20,880 nucleotides of DNA from Kiloniellales bacterium (GTDB lineage Bacteria; Pseudomonadota; Alphaproteobacteria; Kiloniellales; JAKSDN01): assembly GCA_022360075.1 (NCBI GenBank), contig JAKSDN010000688.1, positions 1 through 20,880 of the forward strand, read 5' to 3'. The stretch's first letter is position 1. Each line of letters opens with the position of its first letter. Below the pieces are notes generated by a model. That model had not been told where the DNA came from, did not search any database, and saw nothing but the letters and a program-made list of their open reading frames with translations. The translations under genes and the position numbers were made by a program. Shown here piece after piece: positions 14,911 through 20,880 of the stretch.

Positions 14911-16110
14911 ATGAGCACCCGCATCCCGCCTCGTCCGACAGCGATCGAGCTGCTCGAACGGCTGGTCGCTTTCGAGAGCGTCTCCTCGCGTTCGAACCTG
15001 GATCTAATCGACTTCGTCGAGTCCTACCTGGCGAGCTTCGGCGTCGCCGCGCGGCGCAGCCGCGATGCCACCGGGGCCAAGGCCAACCTGCTGGCGAGCC
15101 TGGGGCCGGCCGTCCCCGGCGGGATCATCCTGTCCGGCCACACCGACGTGGTGCCGGTCGAGGGCCAGCCCTGGGCGAGCGATCCCTTCACCCTGCGACG
15201 CGCCGACGGCCGGCTCTACGGCCGCGGCACGGCCGACATGAAGGCCTTCCTGGCCGTCGTCCTCGCCCTGGTTCCCGAGGCCCTGGCGGCGGGGCTGCGC
15301 CTGCCGCTGCATCTGGCGATGAGCTACGACGAGGAGACCGGCTGCTTCGGCGTGCCCGGCCTGATCGCCGATCTCCAGAACACCGTACCGGCGCCGAGCC
15401 TGGCCATCGTCGGCGAGCCGACCGAGATGCGCATCGTCAACGCGCACAAGGGCTGCTCGGTCTATCGCACCACGGTGACCGGATTGGAGGCGCACTCCGC
15501 CTATCCCGACCGCGCCGCCAACGCGATCGCCGCGGCGGCGCGGCTGATCGCCTTCATCGAGAGCCAGGCCGAGGAGCGCCAACGGCCGGAGAACTGCGAC
15601 CCTCGCTTCGATCCGCCCTTCACCAGCTTCAGCGTCGGCATCATCGAAGGCGGGACGGCGCAGAACATCGTGCCGCGGCATTGCAGCTTCGTCTGGCAAT
15701 GCCGCGCCCTGCCGAGCGACGACGACGCAGCCCTCCTGGCGACGTTCGAGCGCTTCGCCGAGGAGCAGGTCCTGCCCGGCCTGCGCGAACGCGCGCCCGA
15801 GGCCTCGATCGTCACGCAGACGCTCGCCCGCGTGCCGCCGCTACGGCCCGAGGCCAACTCGCCGGCCGAGGCCCTGGTCGGCTATCTGACCGGCGCCAAC
15901 CGGAGCGGGACCATGGCCTTCGGCTCCGAGGCGGGGATCTTCCAGGCGGCCGGCTTTCCCACCGTGCTGTGCGGACCGGGCTCCATCCTGCAAGCCCATC
16001 AACCGGACGAATTCATCGAGATCGCCCAGATCGAGGCCTGCGAGGCCTTCCTGCGCGACCTGATCGCCTGGGCCAGCCAGGCCGACTCGCCCGCCTGGCG
16101 CCCGGGCTGA
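14911..16110 (+). CDS. argE: Acetylornithine deacetylase-like M20 peptidase
   Basis: A 399-residue zinc hydrolase of the M20 family, most like ArgE, which releases ornithine from N-acetylornithine in arginine synthesis. Metal and catalytic residues are in place: H77 (SGHTDVVPV), D109 (GRGTADMKAF), E141/E142 (YDEETGC), E169 (VGEPTEM) and H363 (QAHQPDEF). A dimerisation lid (about 190-300) contains GLEAHSAYPDRA. AAGGAGAG just before the ATG fixes the start, 10 bases after trkH. Many alphaproteobacteria recycle the acetyl group with ArgJ and keep ArgE-like paralogues with other amide substrates, so the exact substrate is uncertain. The gene converges on the argD-argF operon, with only 8 bases separating its stop from the lipoprotein stop. 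A short GGGCT/AGCCC hairpin covers that junction. Confidence 0.85.
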   Translation: MSTRIPPRPTAIELLERLVAFESVSSRSNLDLIDFVESYLASFGVAARRSRDATGAKANLLASLGPAVPGGIILSGHTDVVPVEGQPWASDPFTLRRADGRLYGRGTADMKAFLAVVLALVPEALAAGLRLPLHLAMSYDEETGCFGVPGLIADLQNTVPAPSLAIVGEPTEMRIVNAHKGCSVYRTTVTGLEAHSAYPDRAANAIAAAARLIAFIESQAEERQRPENCDPRFDPPFTSFSVGIIEGGTAQNIVPRHCSFVWQCRALPSDDDAALLATFERFAEEQVLPGLRERAPEASIVTQTLARVPPLRPEANSPAEALVGYLTGANRSGTMAFGSEAGIFQAAGFPTVLCGPGSILQAHQPDEFIEIAQIEACEAFLRDLIAWASQADSPAWRPG

Positions 16111-16118
16111 AGAAGCCC

Positions 16119-16718
16119 CTATTGCGGCAGCAGGAACTTCGCCAGATCGCGCGTGAGTGTCGTCTCCAACTGGCGATCGAGATCGGCCATCAGATCGCGC
16201 GTCAGCTCGAACCAGAGCCTTTGCCGATCCACCTCACTGGCATTCTCCGCCAGGGTCGAAGAGCGCGTCCCGGCGACGCTCGCCTGGCCCTCGACGAAGC
16301 CGTCGCCGGCCAGGATCGTGACCTCGATCGCGACCTCCGCCTCGTAGCGCTTGGACTGCTGATTGAGGAAGAGGCCCTTGATGCCGCCGGTCGTCTCCAG
16401 GGGCACCTCGACGATCCCGGCCTCGGTGACGTCGTAGCGCAGCCGACGGCTCGTCCCGGCAGCCTCCAGGCGTTGCTCGGCCCAGCGCAGAGCGGCATCG
16501 GCCGGCGGCACCGGCGCCAGATGGTCGACGTGCGGCTGCCTTATCGGAGCGGCATAGCTCTGCTCGAGCTCGATGCCGGCCACGTCGAAACGCAGCGCGG
16601 GACGCGCCGCGAAGTCGAGTTCGGGAAAGACCGGGCGCGGCGTGCCGCAGGCCGCGAGCGCCAGGCCGATCAGTAGCGCGGCGGCGAGTCCGCGGCCCCG
16701 GCTCGCAAGATACGTCAT
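16119..16718 (-). CDS. Putative lipoprotein of unknown function
   Basis: A 199-residue protein I cannot assign to a named family. A signal peptide with hydrophobic core LAAALLIGLA ends in a lipobox LAAC (residues 21-24), so C24 is probably lipidated; glycine follows, consistent with outer-membrane sorting. The mature part is mixed alpha/beta in character, with a middle beta-rich stretch (about 95-150) and a helical, charged C-terminus (RLWFELTRDLMADLDRQLE) ending ...KFLLPQ. The gene is last in the argD-argF-hslO string; its ATG overlaps the hslO stop as ATGA, so translation is probably coupled. That placement next to Hsp33 suggests, weakly, an envelope-quality or stress role. Confidence 0.75.
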   Translation of the reverse strand: MTYLASRGRGLAAALLIGLALAACGTPRPVFPELDFAARPALRFDVAGIELEQSYAAPIRQPHVDHLAPVPPADAALRWAEQRLEAAGTSRRLRYDVTEAGIVEVPLETTGGIKGLFLNQQSKRYEAEVAIEVTILAGDGFVEGQASVAGTRSSTLAENASEVDRQRLWFELTRDLMADLDRQLETTLTRDLAKFLLPQ

Positions 16719-17644
16719 CGGGCGCGGATGTCGTCGATAGACTGCTCGGAGAAGCGGTAGTCGATGTTGCAGAACTGGCAGGTCACCACCAGCTCGCCGT
16801 CGACCTTCATGTACTCGAGATCTTCATCGGGCAGAGAGCGCAGGACCGATTCGATGCGCTCCCGGCTGCAGCGGCAGCCTTCGTGCAGGAGCCGGGCCTC
16901 ATAGACCCTGACCCGTTCCTCGTGGAACAGGCGATAGAGCAATTGGTCGGCGGAGAGCGCGGGATCGAGCAGCTCGTGGTCGCGGCAGCTCGACATGAGC
17001 ACGACATTGCGCCGCCAATCGTCCTCCTCGCCGCTGCCCAGCCATTCCTCGCCCTCTTCGGGAAGCTGCTGCAGGATCAAGGCCCCGGCCCGCCAAGCGC
17101 CTTCGGCGCGCCCGGCCGCGAGTCTGATCGCCGCGTTGAACTGCTCGGACTGACGGAAGTAGTGCTGCACGATCTCGGCCAAGCTGTCGCCCTCGAGCTC
17201 GACGATCCCTTGGTAGCGCTCGCTGTTGTCGCCCTGATCGACGGTGAAGGCGAGATAGCCCTGCCCGAGCAGCGCGGTCGCCGACGGTCTCGCCGCCGCG
17301 CCCTCCTCCCAGACCTCGGCGAGCTTGTCGGCATCGACCTCGGCATAGGCGCGCAGCTCGCCACCGCTCGTGACGTCGGCGACCATCATCCGCACCGGGC
17401 CGTCGCCCTTGGTCTGAAGCGTGAAGATGCCGTCGAACTTGAGCGTGCTGGAGAGCGCCGCGCTGAGCGCGACGAGCTCGCCGAGCAGCGCCGCCACCGG
17501 CTCGGGATAGTCATGGCGCCCGAGGATCAGATCGACGAGCGCGCCGAGGCGCACCAAGCGACCGCGCAGGCCCGGTATCTCGAGCAGGAAGGGCCGGACG
17601 AAGTCGTCGCGGAGCGTGCCGGCCGATAGGTCGCCCTCCGGCAT
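16715..17644 (-). CDS. hslO: Hsp33 redox-regulated chaperone
   Basis: A 309-residue cytosolic holdase that becomes active on oxidation, when its zinc is released. The four zinc-binding cysteines are present in family spacing near the C-terminus: C257/C259 (HEGCRCSRERI) and C289/C292 (VTCQFCNIDYRF). The N-terminal substrate-binding domain has typical segments, LKFDGIFTLQTKGDGPV (about 68-84) and GQGYLAFTVDQGD (128-139). ATG 17644 shares its A with the argF stop (TGATG), the expected coupled start; an open frame reaches 17773 but would run 43 codons into argF. Slightly longer than the roughly 290-residue E. coli protein. Its linkage to arginine genes is a layout I recall from Rhodospirillales-type genomes. 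Confidence 0.94.
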   Translation of the reverse strand: MPEGDLSAGTLRDDFVRPFLLEIPGLRGRLVRLGALVDLILGRHDYPEPVAALLGELVALSAALSSTLKFDGIFTLQTKGDGPVRMMVADVTSGGELRAYAEVDADKLAEVWEEGAAARPSATALLGQGYLAFTVDQGDNSERYQGIVELEGDSLAEIVQHYFRQSEQFNAAIRLAAGRAEGAWRAGALILQQLPEEGEEWLGSGEEDDWRRNVVLMSSCRDHELLDPALSADQLLYRLFHEERVRVYEARLLHEGCRCSRERIESVLRSLPDEDLEYMKVDGELVVTCQFCNIDYRFSEQSIDDIRAR

Positions 17645-18573
17645 CAGGCCAGGCACCAAAGCAGGATGCCCTTCTGCGCGTGCAGACGGTTCTCCGCTTC
17701 GTCCCACACCACCGACTGCGGGCCGTCGATCACCGAATCGGTGACCTCTTCGCCGCGATGCGCCGGTAGGCAATGCATGAATATCGCCCCCGGCTTGGCC
17801 CGGCGCATCAGCGCCTCGTCGACCTGATAGGGGCGCAGCAGGTTGTGCCGCCGCATGCGGCTGTCGGGATCCTCGCCGTCTCCCATGGAGATCCAGGCAT
17901 CCGTGACCACGCAGTCCGCCTCTTCGATGGCCTCGGTCAAGTCATGGGTGACGCTGACGCGGCCGCCCTCCGACTCGGCCCAGGCCACGACGTCGGCGGG
18001 CGGCACCAGCTCCTCGGGGCAGGCCAGGCGCAGCTCGAATTCGAAGCGCGCCGCCGCGTGCAGCCAGGAGGCCGCCATGTTGTTGCCGTCGCCCGACCAG
18101 ACCACGACCTTGCCGGCGATCGGCCCGCGATGCTCCTCGAAAGTCATGACATCGGCCATGAGCTGACAGGGATGGGTGCGGTCGGTCAGCCCGTTGATCA
18201 CCGGCACGCTGGCGTTCTCGGCCAGCTCGAGAAGCTTTTCCTCCGCCGTGGTGCGGATCATGATCGCGTCGACGTAGCGCGACAGCACGCGGGCGGTATC
18301 CGCCACGGTCTCTCCGCGGCCGAGCTGCGTGCCGCTCGGCTCCAGGACCACCGCGTCACCGCCGAGCTGGCGCATGCCGACCTCGAAGGACACGCGGGTG
18401 CGGGTCGAGGGCTTCTCGAAGATCATGGCCAGCGACTTGCCGGCCAGCGGCTTCGCCGCGCCATTGCCGTCGGTCGGGCCCTCGGCCTTCAGGGCCTTGC
18501 CCGATTCGAGGATGCCGCGCAGCGTCCCGCCGTCGAGGCGATCGAGATCCAAAAAGTGACGGACTTCGGCCAT
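17644..18573 (-). CDS. argF: Ornithine carbamoyltransferase
   Basis: A 309-residue cytosolic enzyme, normally a trimer, that makes citrulline from ornithine and carbamoyl phosphate. The carbamoyl-phosphate-binding STRTR (56-60) and HPCQ (134-137) and the ornithine-side DAWISMG (225-231) and [11 protein letters not shown] (267-277) are intact. Length is standard for the anabolic form. The start ATG lies 4 bases after the argD stop, and the stop overlaps the hslO start by one base, placing it in the middle of a tightly packed operon. SMG and HCLPAHRG favour ornithine rather than aspartate carbamoyltransferase. Confidence 0.97.
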   Translation of the reverse strand: MAEVRHFLDLDRLDGGTLRGILESGKALKAEGPTDGNGAAKPLAGKSLAMIFEKPSTRTRVSFEVGMRQLGGDAVVLEPSGTQLGRGETVADTARVLSRYVDAIMIRTTAEEKLLELAENASVPVINGLTDRTHPCQLMADVMTFEEHRGPIAGKVVVWSGDGNNMAASWLHAAARFEFELRLACPEELVPPADVVAWAESEGGRVSVTHDLTEAIEEADCVVTDAWISMGDGEDPDSRMRRHNLLRPYQVDEALMRRAKPGAIFMHCLPAHRGEEVTDSVIDGPQSVVWDEAENRLHAQKGILLWCLA

Positions 18574-18577
18574 GGCC

Positions 18578-19756
18578 TCAGGCGGCTTCCGCCCAGCCGG
18601 CCGAGACCTGCTCGAGGATACCGGCGGCCTCGTCTATATGGCTTTCCTCGATGATCAGCGGCGGCAGCAGCCGGACCACGTTCTCGGCGGCCGCGACGAC
18701 CAGTAGGCCGTGATCGCGCAGCCTTGCCATCATCTCGCCGTTGGGCACGACACATTTCAGGCCCAGCATCAGGCCGACGCCGCGCAGCTCCGCGAAGACG
18801 TCGGGGTGGCGCGCGACGAGACCGCCGAGCTGCTCCCGGGCGTAGCGGCCGACCCGCTCGACCCGCGCCAGGAAACCGGGCTCAAGCACGACATCCAGCA
18901 CGGCGTTGCCGACCGCCATGGCCAGCGGGTTGCCGCCGAAGGTGCTGCCGTGGGTGCCCGCGGTCATGCCCTTGGCTGCTTCCGCGCTGGCCAGTATGGC
19001 ACCGACCGGGAAGCCGCCGCCGAGACCCTTGGCGAGGGCCATGACGTCGGGCTCGATGCCGGACCACTCGTGGGCGAAGAGCTTGCCGGTGCGGCCGACC
19101 CCGCACTGGATCTCGTCGAAGATCAGCAGCAGGCCGAACTCGTCGGCGACCTGGCGCAGGGCGCGCAGATAGTCGAGGTCCGCGGCGCGGATGCCGCCCT
19201 CGCCCTGCACCGGCTCGACCAGAATGCCGGCGGTCTCGGGCGTGATCGCCTGGCGCAGCTCGTTCATGTTGCCGAAGGCGACCTGGTCGAAGCCCTCGAG
19301 CGCCGGGCCGAAGCCCTCGATGTACTTCGGGTTCCCCGCCGCCGCCAGGGTCGCCAGCGTACGGCCGTGGAACGAGCCCTCGCAGGTGATGATGCGATAG
19401 CGCTCGGGCCGGCCGGTCGCGTGATAGTATTTGCGCGCGACCTTGATCGCGCCTTCGACCGCCTCGGCACCCGAGTTGCAGAAGAAAGCGCGCGCGGCGA
19501 AGCCGGCCTCGCAGAGCCGCCGGGCCAGGCGCTCGCCTTCAGGAATCCGATAAAGGTTGGAGCAGTGCCAGAGCTTCTCGGCCTGCTCGTGCAGCGCCTC
19601 GACCAGATGCGGATGGGCATGGCCCAGGGAGTTGACCGCCACGCCGCTGCCGAAGTCGAGGTATCGTCGCCCGTCCGCCGTGAAGAGATAGGCGCCTTCG
19701 CCAAGCTCGAAGGCGAGTTCCGCACGGGCATAGGTCGGCATCAATACGTCGCTCAC
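18578..19756 (-). CDS. argD: Acetylornithine aminotransferase
   Basis: A 392-residue PLP-dependent class III aminotransferase that converts N-acetylglutamate semialdehyde to N-acetylornithine; ArgD enzymes often also serve as succinyldiaminopimelate aminotransferase in lysine synthesis. Recognisable motifs are [12 protein letters not shown] (94-105), SFHGRT (128-133), the cofactor aspartate D214 ([13 protein letters not shown]) and the PLP lysine K243 ([10 protein letters not shown]). The start is GTG 19756, with AAGGAG 7 bases upstream; an internal ATG five codons later is a weaker choice. It is the first gene of the argD-argF-hslO-lipoprotein operon, and a candidate promoter lies 66 bases upstream. 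No ArgR-type operator was recognised. Confidence 0.96.
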   Translation of the reverse strand: MSDVLMPTYARAELAFELGEGAYLFTADGRRYLDFGSGVAVNSLGHAHPHLVEALHEQAEKLWHCSNLYRIPEGERLARRLCEAGFAARAFFCNSGAEAVEGAIKVARKYYHATGRPERYRIITCEGSFHGRTLATLAAAGNPKYIEGFGPALEGFDQVAFGNMNELRQAITPETAGILVEPVQGEGGIRAADLDYLRALRQVADEFGLLLIFDEIQCGVGRTGKLFAHEWSGIEPDVMALAKGLGGGFPVGAILASAEAAKGMTAGTHGSTFGGNPLAMAVGNAVLDVVLEPGFLARVERVGRYAREQLGGLVARHPDVFAELRGVGLMLGLKCVVPNGEMMARLRDHGLLVVAAAENVVRLLPPLIIEESHIDEAAGILEQVSAGWAEAA

Positions 19757-19821
19757 GGTGCAGCTCCTTCACGAAGGCGGCACGCCGGCCAAGGTCGAGT
19801 TTACCATGGAAAAGGGCCGGC

Positions 19822-19850
19822 ACGATGGGCCCGAATGGCGCGGCTGTCAA
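19822..19850 (-). promoter_or_regulatory. Candidate promoter of the argD operon
   Basis: On the minus strand a perfect -35 TTGACA (19850-19845) is followed after 17 bases by CATCGT (19827-19822), a 3 of 6 match to the -10 consensus. It would give a leader of about 60 bases before the argD GTG. The strong -35 and ideal spacing support it; the poor -10 does not. Confidence 0.4.
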
Positions 19851-19983
19851 CCAAGGTGTTGGCGCCGGGGCCCGGCAGGTTTTGCGTTCAGTTCTGGTCG
19901 GTACCGGCAGGACCGCAGACCGCTCTAGCCGATCGTTCGGGCGATGCCGTGCCGAGAATTTCGCCCCATTCGGAAGGACCTAT

Positions 19984-20019
19984 CCATTGGGCCAAGCCGA
20001 ACCGTTGGGCCAAGCCGAA
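19984..20019 (+). repeat. Tandem 18-base repeat, two copies
   Basis: Two adjacent copies, 19984-20001 and 20002-20019, read CC(A/G)TTGGGCCAAGCCGAA and differ at one base. Each holds the palindrome TTGGGCCAA. The array sits 67 bases before the GAF-PAS start. It may be paired operators or simple slippage; the reading frame across it is not that of the neighbouring gene. Confidence 0.75.
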
Positions 20020-20086
20020 AGAGCTAACAATTTAGCAATACTACGGCGGCAAAGATGGGCGGGACGGGTTCACCGAGGTTCGGCCA

Positions 20087-20880
20087 ATGATCCTGGATTT
20101 CGCCTGTCCTATTCCGCCCGCGGAGGAGGAAGAGGCGCGCCTGCTCGCGCTGGCGAGCTATGGCATCGTCGACACGCCGGCCGAAGCGGAGTTCGACCGC
20201 TTCGTGCGCCTGGCGAGCGAGCTCTTCGAGGTCCCGATCGCCGTGATCTCGCTGGTCGAGCGCGACCGGCAGTGGTTCAAGGCGATCGTCGGCCTGGAGG
20301 CCAGCGAGACGGAGCGCCAGGTCTCCTTCTGCGGCCATGCCATCCTGTCCGATGACCCCCTGGTCGTTCCGAACGCGTTGGAGGACCCGCGCTTCAAGGG
20401 CAACCCCTTGGTCGTGGGCGCGCCCAACATCCGCTTCTACGCCGGCGCGCCTTTGATCACCCCGACGGGGGCGAGGCTGGGCACTCTTTGCATTATCGAC
20501 GACAAGCCGCGTTCGGGCTTCACCGATTGCCAAGCGACCTTGCTGGCCGACCTCGCGCAGCTCGTGATGGACCGGCTTGAGTTGCGCAAGGCCGAGGCCG
20601 AGCGGCGGATCAGTCAGGAGCGCTTCCGCAAGATCGCTTCGACGACCCCTGAGGCCATCGTCTGCGCCGACTTCGAGGGCACGATCCAGTTCTGGAACGA
20701 GGCGGCGGAATCCATCTTCGGCTACCTCAAGGAAGATGCCCTCGGTCGGAACGTGGCGATGCTCGTTCCTGAAGAGTCGCAGTCGGCGCACCAAAGCGGC
20801 ATGGAGAGATTCGTCACCGGCGGCACGCCAAGGCTGATCGGGCAGACCCGCGAGTTCATGGCGCGCCGCCGCGACGGCGA
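20087..20880 (+). CDS. GAF-PAS sensor protein, 3' end outside window
   Basis: The first 264 residues of a signalling protein cut by the window edge. Residues 15-165 form a GAF domain of the type found in many sensor kinases and cyclic-di-GMP enzymes: ISLVERDRQWFKAIVGL (54-70), SFCGHAIL (80-87), DPRFKGNPLV (100-109) and IRFYAGAPL...LGTLCIID (115-138). A short coiled linker (ELRKAEAERRISQERFR) leads into a PAS domain from about 178 (TTPEAIVCADFEGTIQFWN, FGYLKEDALGRN). ATG 20087 is the only usable start after an in-frame TAG at 20033, and GAGG lies 8 bases upstream. No signal peptide or membrane segment is seen, so it is likely cytosolic. The output domain (histidine kinase, GGDEF/EAL or other) is not visible. 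Confidence 0.85.
   Translation, partial: MILDFACPIPPAEEEEARLLALASYGIVDTPAEAEFDRFVRLASELFEVPIAVISLVERDRQWFKAIVGLEASETERQVSFCGHAILSDDPLVVPNALEDPRFKGNPLVVGAPNIRFYAGAPLITPTGARLGTLCIIDDKPRSGFTDCQATLLADLAQLVMDRLELRKAEAERRISQERFRKIASTTPEAIVCADFEGTIQFWNEAAESIFGYLKEDALGRNVAMLVPEESQSAHQSGMERFVTGGTPRLIGQTREFMARRRDG

Larger units (their letters stand above)
19757..20086. other. Divergent spacer between argD operon and GAF-PAS gene
   Basis: A 330-base region that must hold the promoters of two divergent units. It contains the candidate argD promoter (19822-19850), an 18-base tandem duplication (19984-20019) and an inverted repeat GCTAA-CAAT-TTAGC (20023-20036). A plus-strand frame starting at 19825 crosses it but is out of frame with the GAF-PAS gene and has no ribosome site, so no gene is called. 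Confidence 0.55.

Noticed and set aside
13185..14924. 579-residue open frame on the minus strand
   Set aside because: It lies antisense to trkH, whose potassium-filter motifs are intact. Its product is a low-complexity string rich in D, E, R, G, Q and H, as GC-rich antisense frames give.
18710..20035. 441-residue plus-strand open frame opposite argD
   Set aside because: argD on the minus strand has all PLP-enzyme motifs. The opposite frame is compositionally biased and has no domain.
1..20880. CRISPR arrays, rRNA genes or intact insertion sequences
   Set aside because: No regularly spaced repeat series, rRNA-like sequence or transposase frame was seen anywhere in the window.

Overview
The window is GC-rich, densely coded DNA with the look of an alphaproteobacterium, probably a Rhodospirillales/Kiloniellales-type organism. 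I infer this from the argD-argF-hslO gene string, the ynjBCD transporter, the style of the tRNA and GTG starts, and the abundance of histidine kinases. No database search was possible, so the taxonomy is tentative.

Left third (1-7300): after a possible gene tail (1-60) and a large palindrome (164-258) comes a signalling island. A class III nucleotide cyclase (minus) diverges from an RpfF-type diffusible signal factor (DSF) synthase (plus). The synthase converges on an RpfC-type hybrid sensor kinase (minus). Upstream of rpfC, on the same strand, is a receiver-PAS-histidine kinase protein. As I recall it, Xanthomonas has rpfF converging on rpfG-rpfH-rpfC. Here the rpfG position holds a protein whose receiver and linker look RpfG-like but whose output is a PAS-histidine kinase, not an HD-GYP c-di-GMP phosphodiesterase. 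This rewired DSF cluster is the most interesting thing in the window.

Middle (7500-16110): a tRNA-Gly(CCC) on minus with its own terminator hairpin, then a ynjBCD-like ABC importer operon (binding protein, fused double permease, ATPase; overlapping genes). A 340-bp spacer with a candidate sigma70 promoter follows. Then come an OmpA-domain lipoprotein with a strong terminator, apaG, and a tightly spaced trkH-argE pair (potassium uptake; M20 acetylornithine deacetylase-like).

Right part (16119-19756, minus): a compact operon argD-argF-hslO-lipoprotein, with genes abutting or overlapping by 1-4 bases. It combines two arginine biosynthesis enzymes, the redox chaperone Hsp33 and an unknown lipoprotein. 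A 330-bp divergent spacer with an 18-bp tandem repeat separates it from a GAF-PAS sensor gene that runs off the right end.
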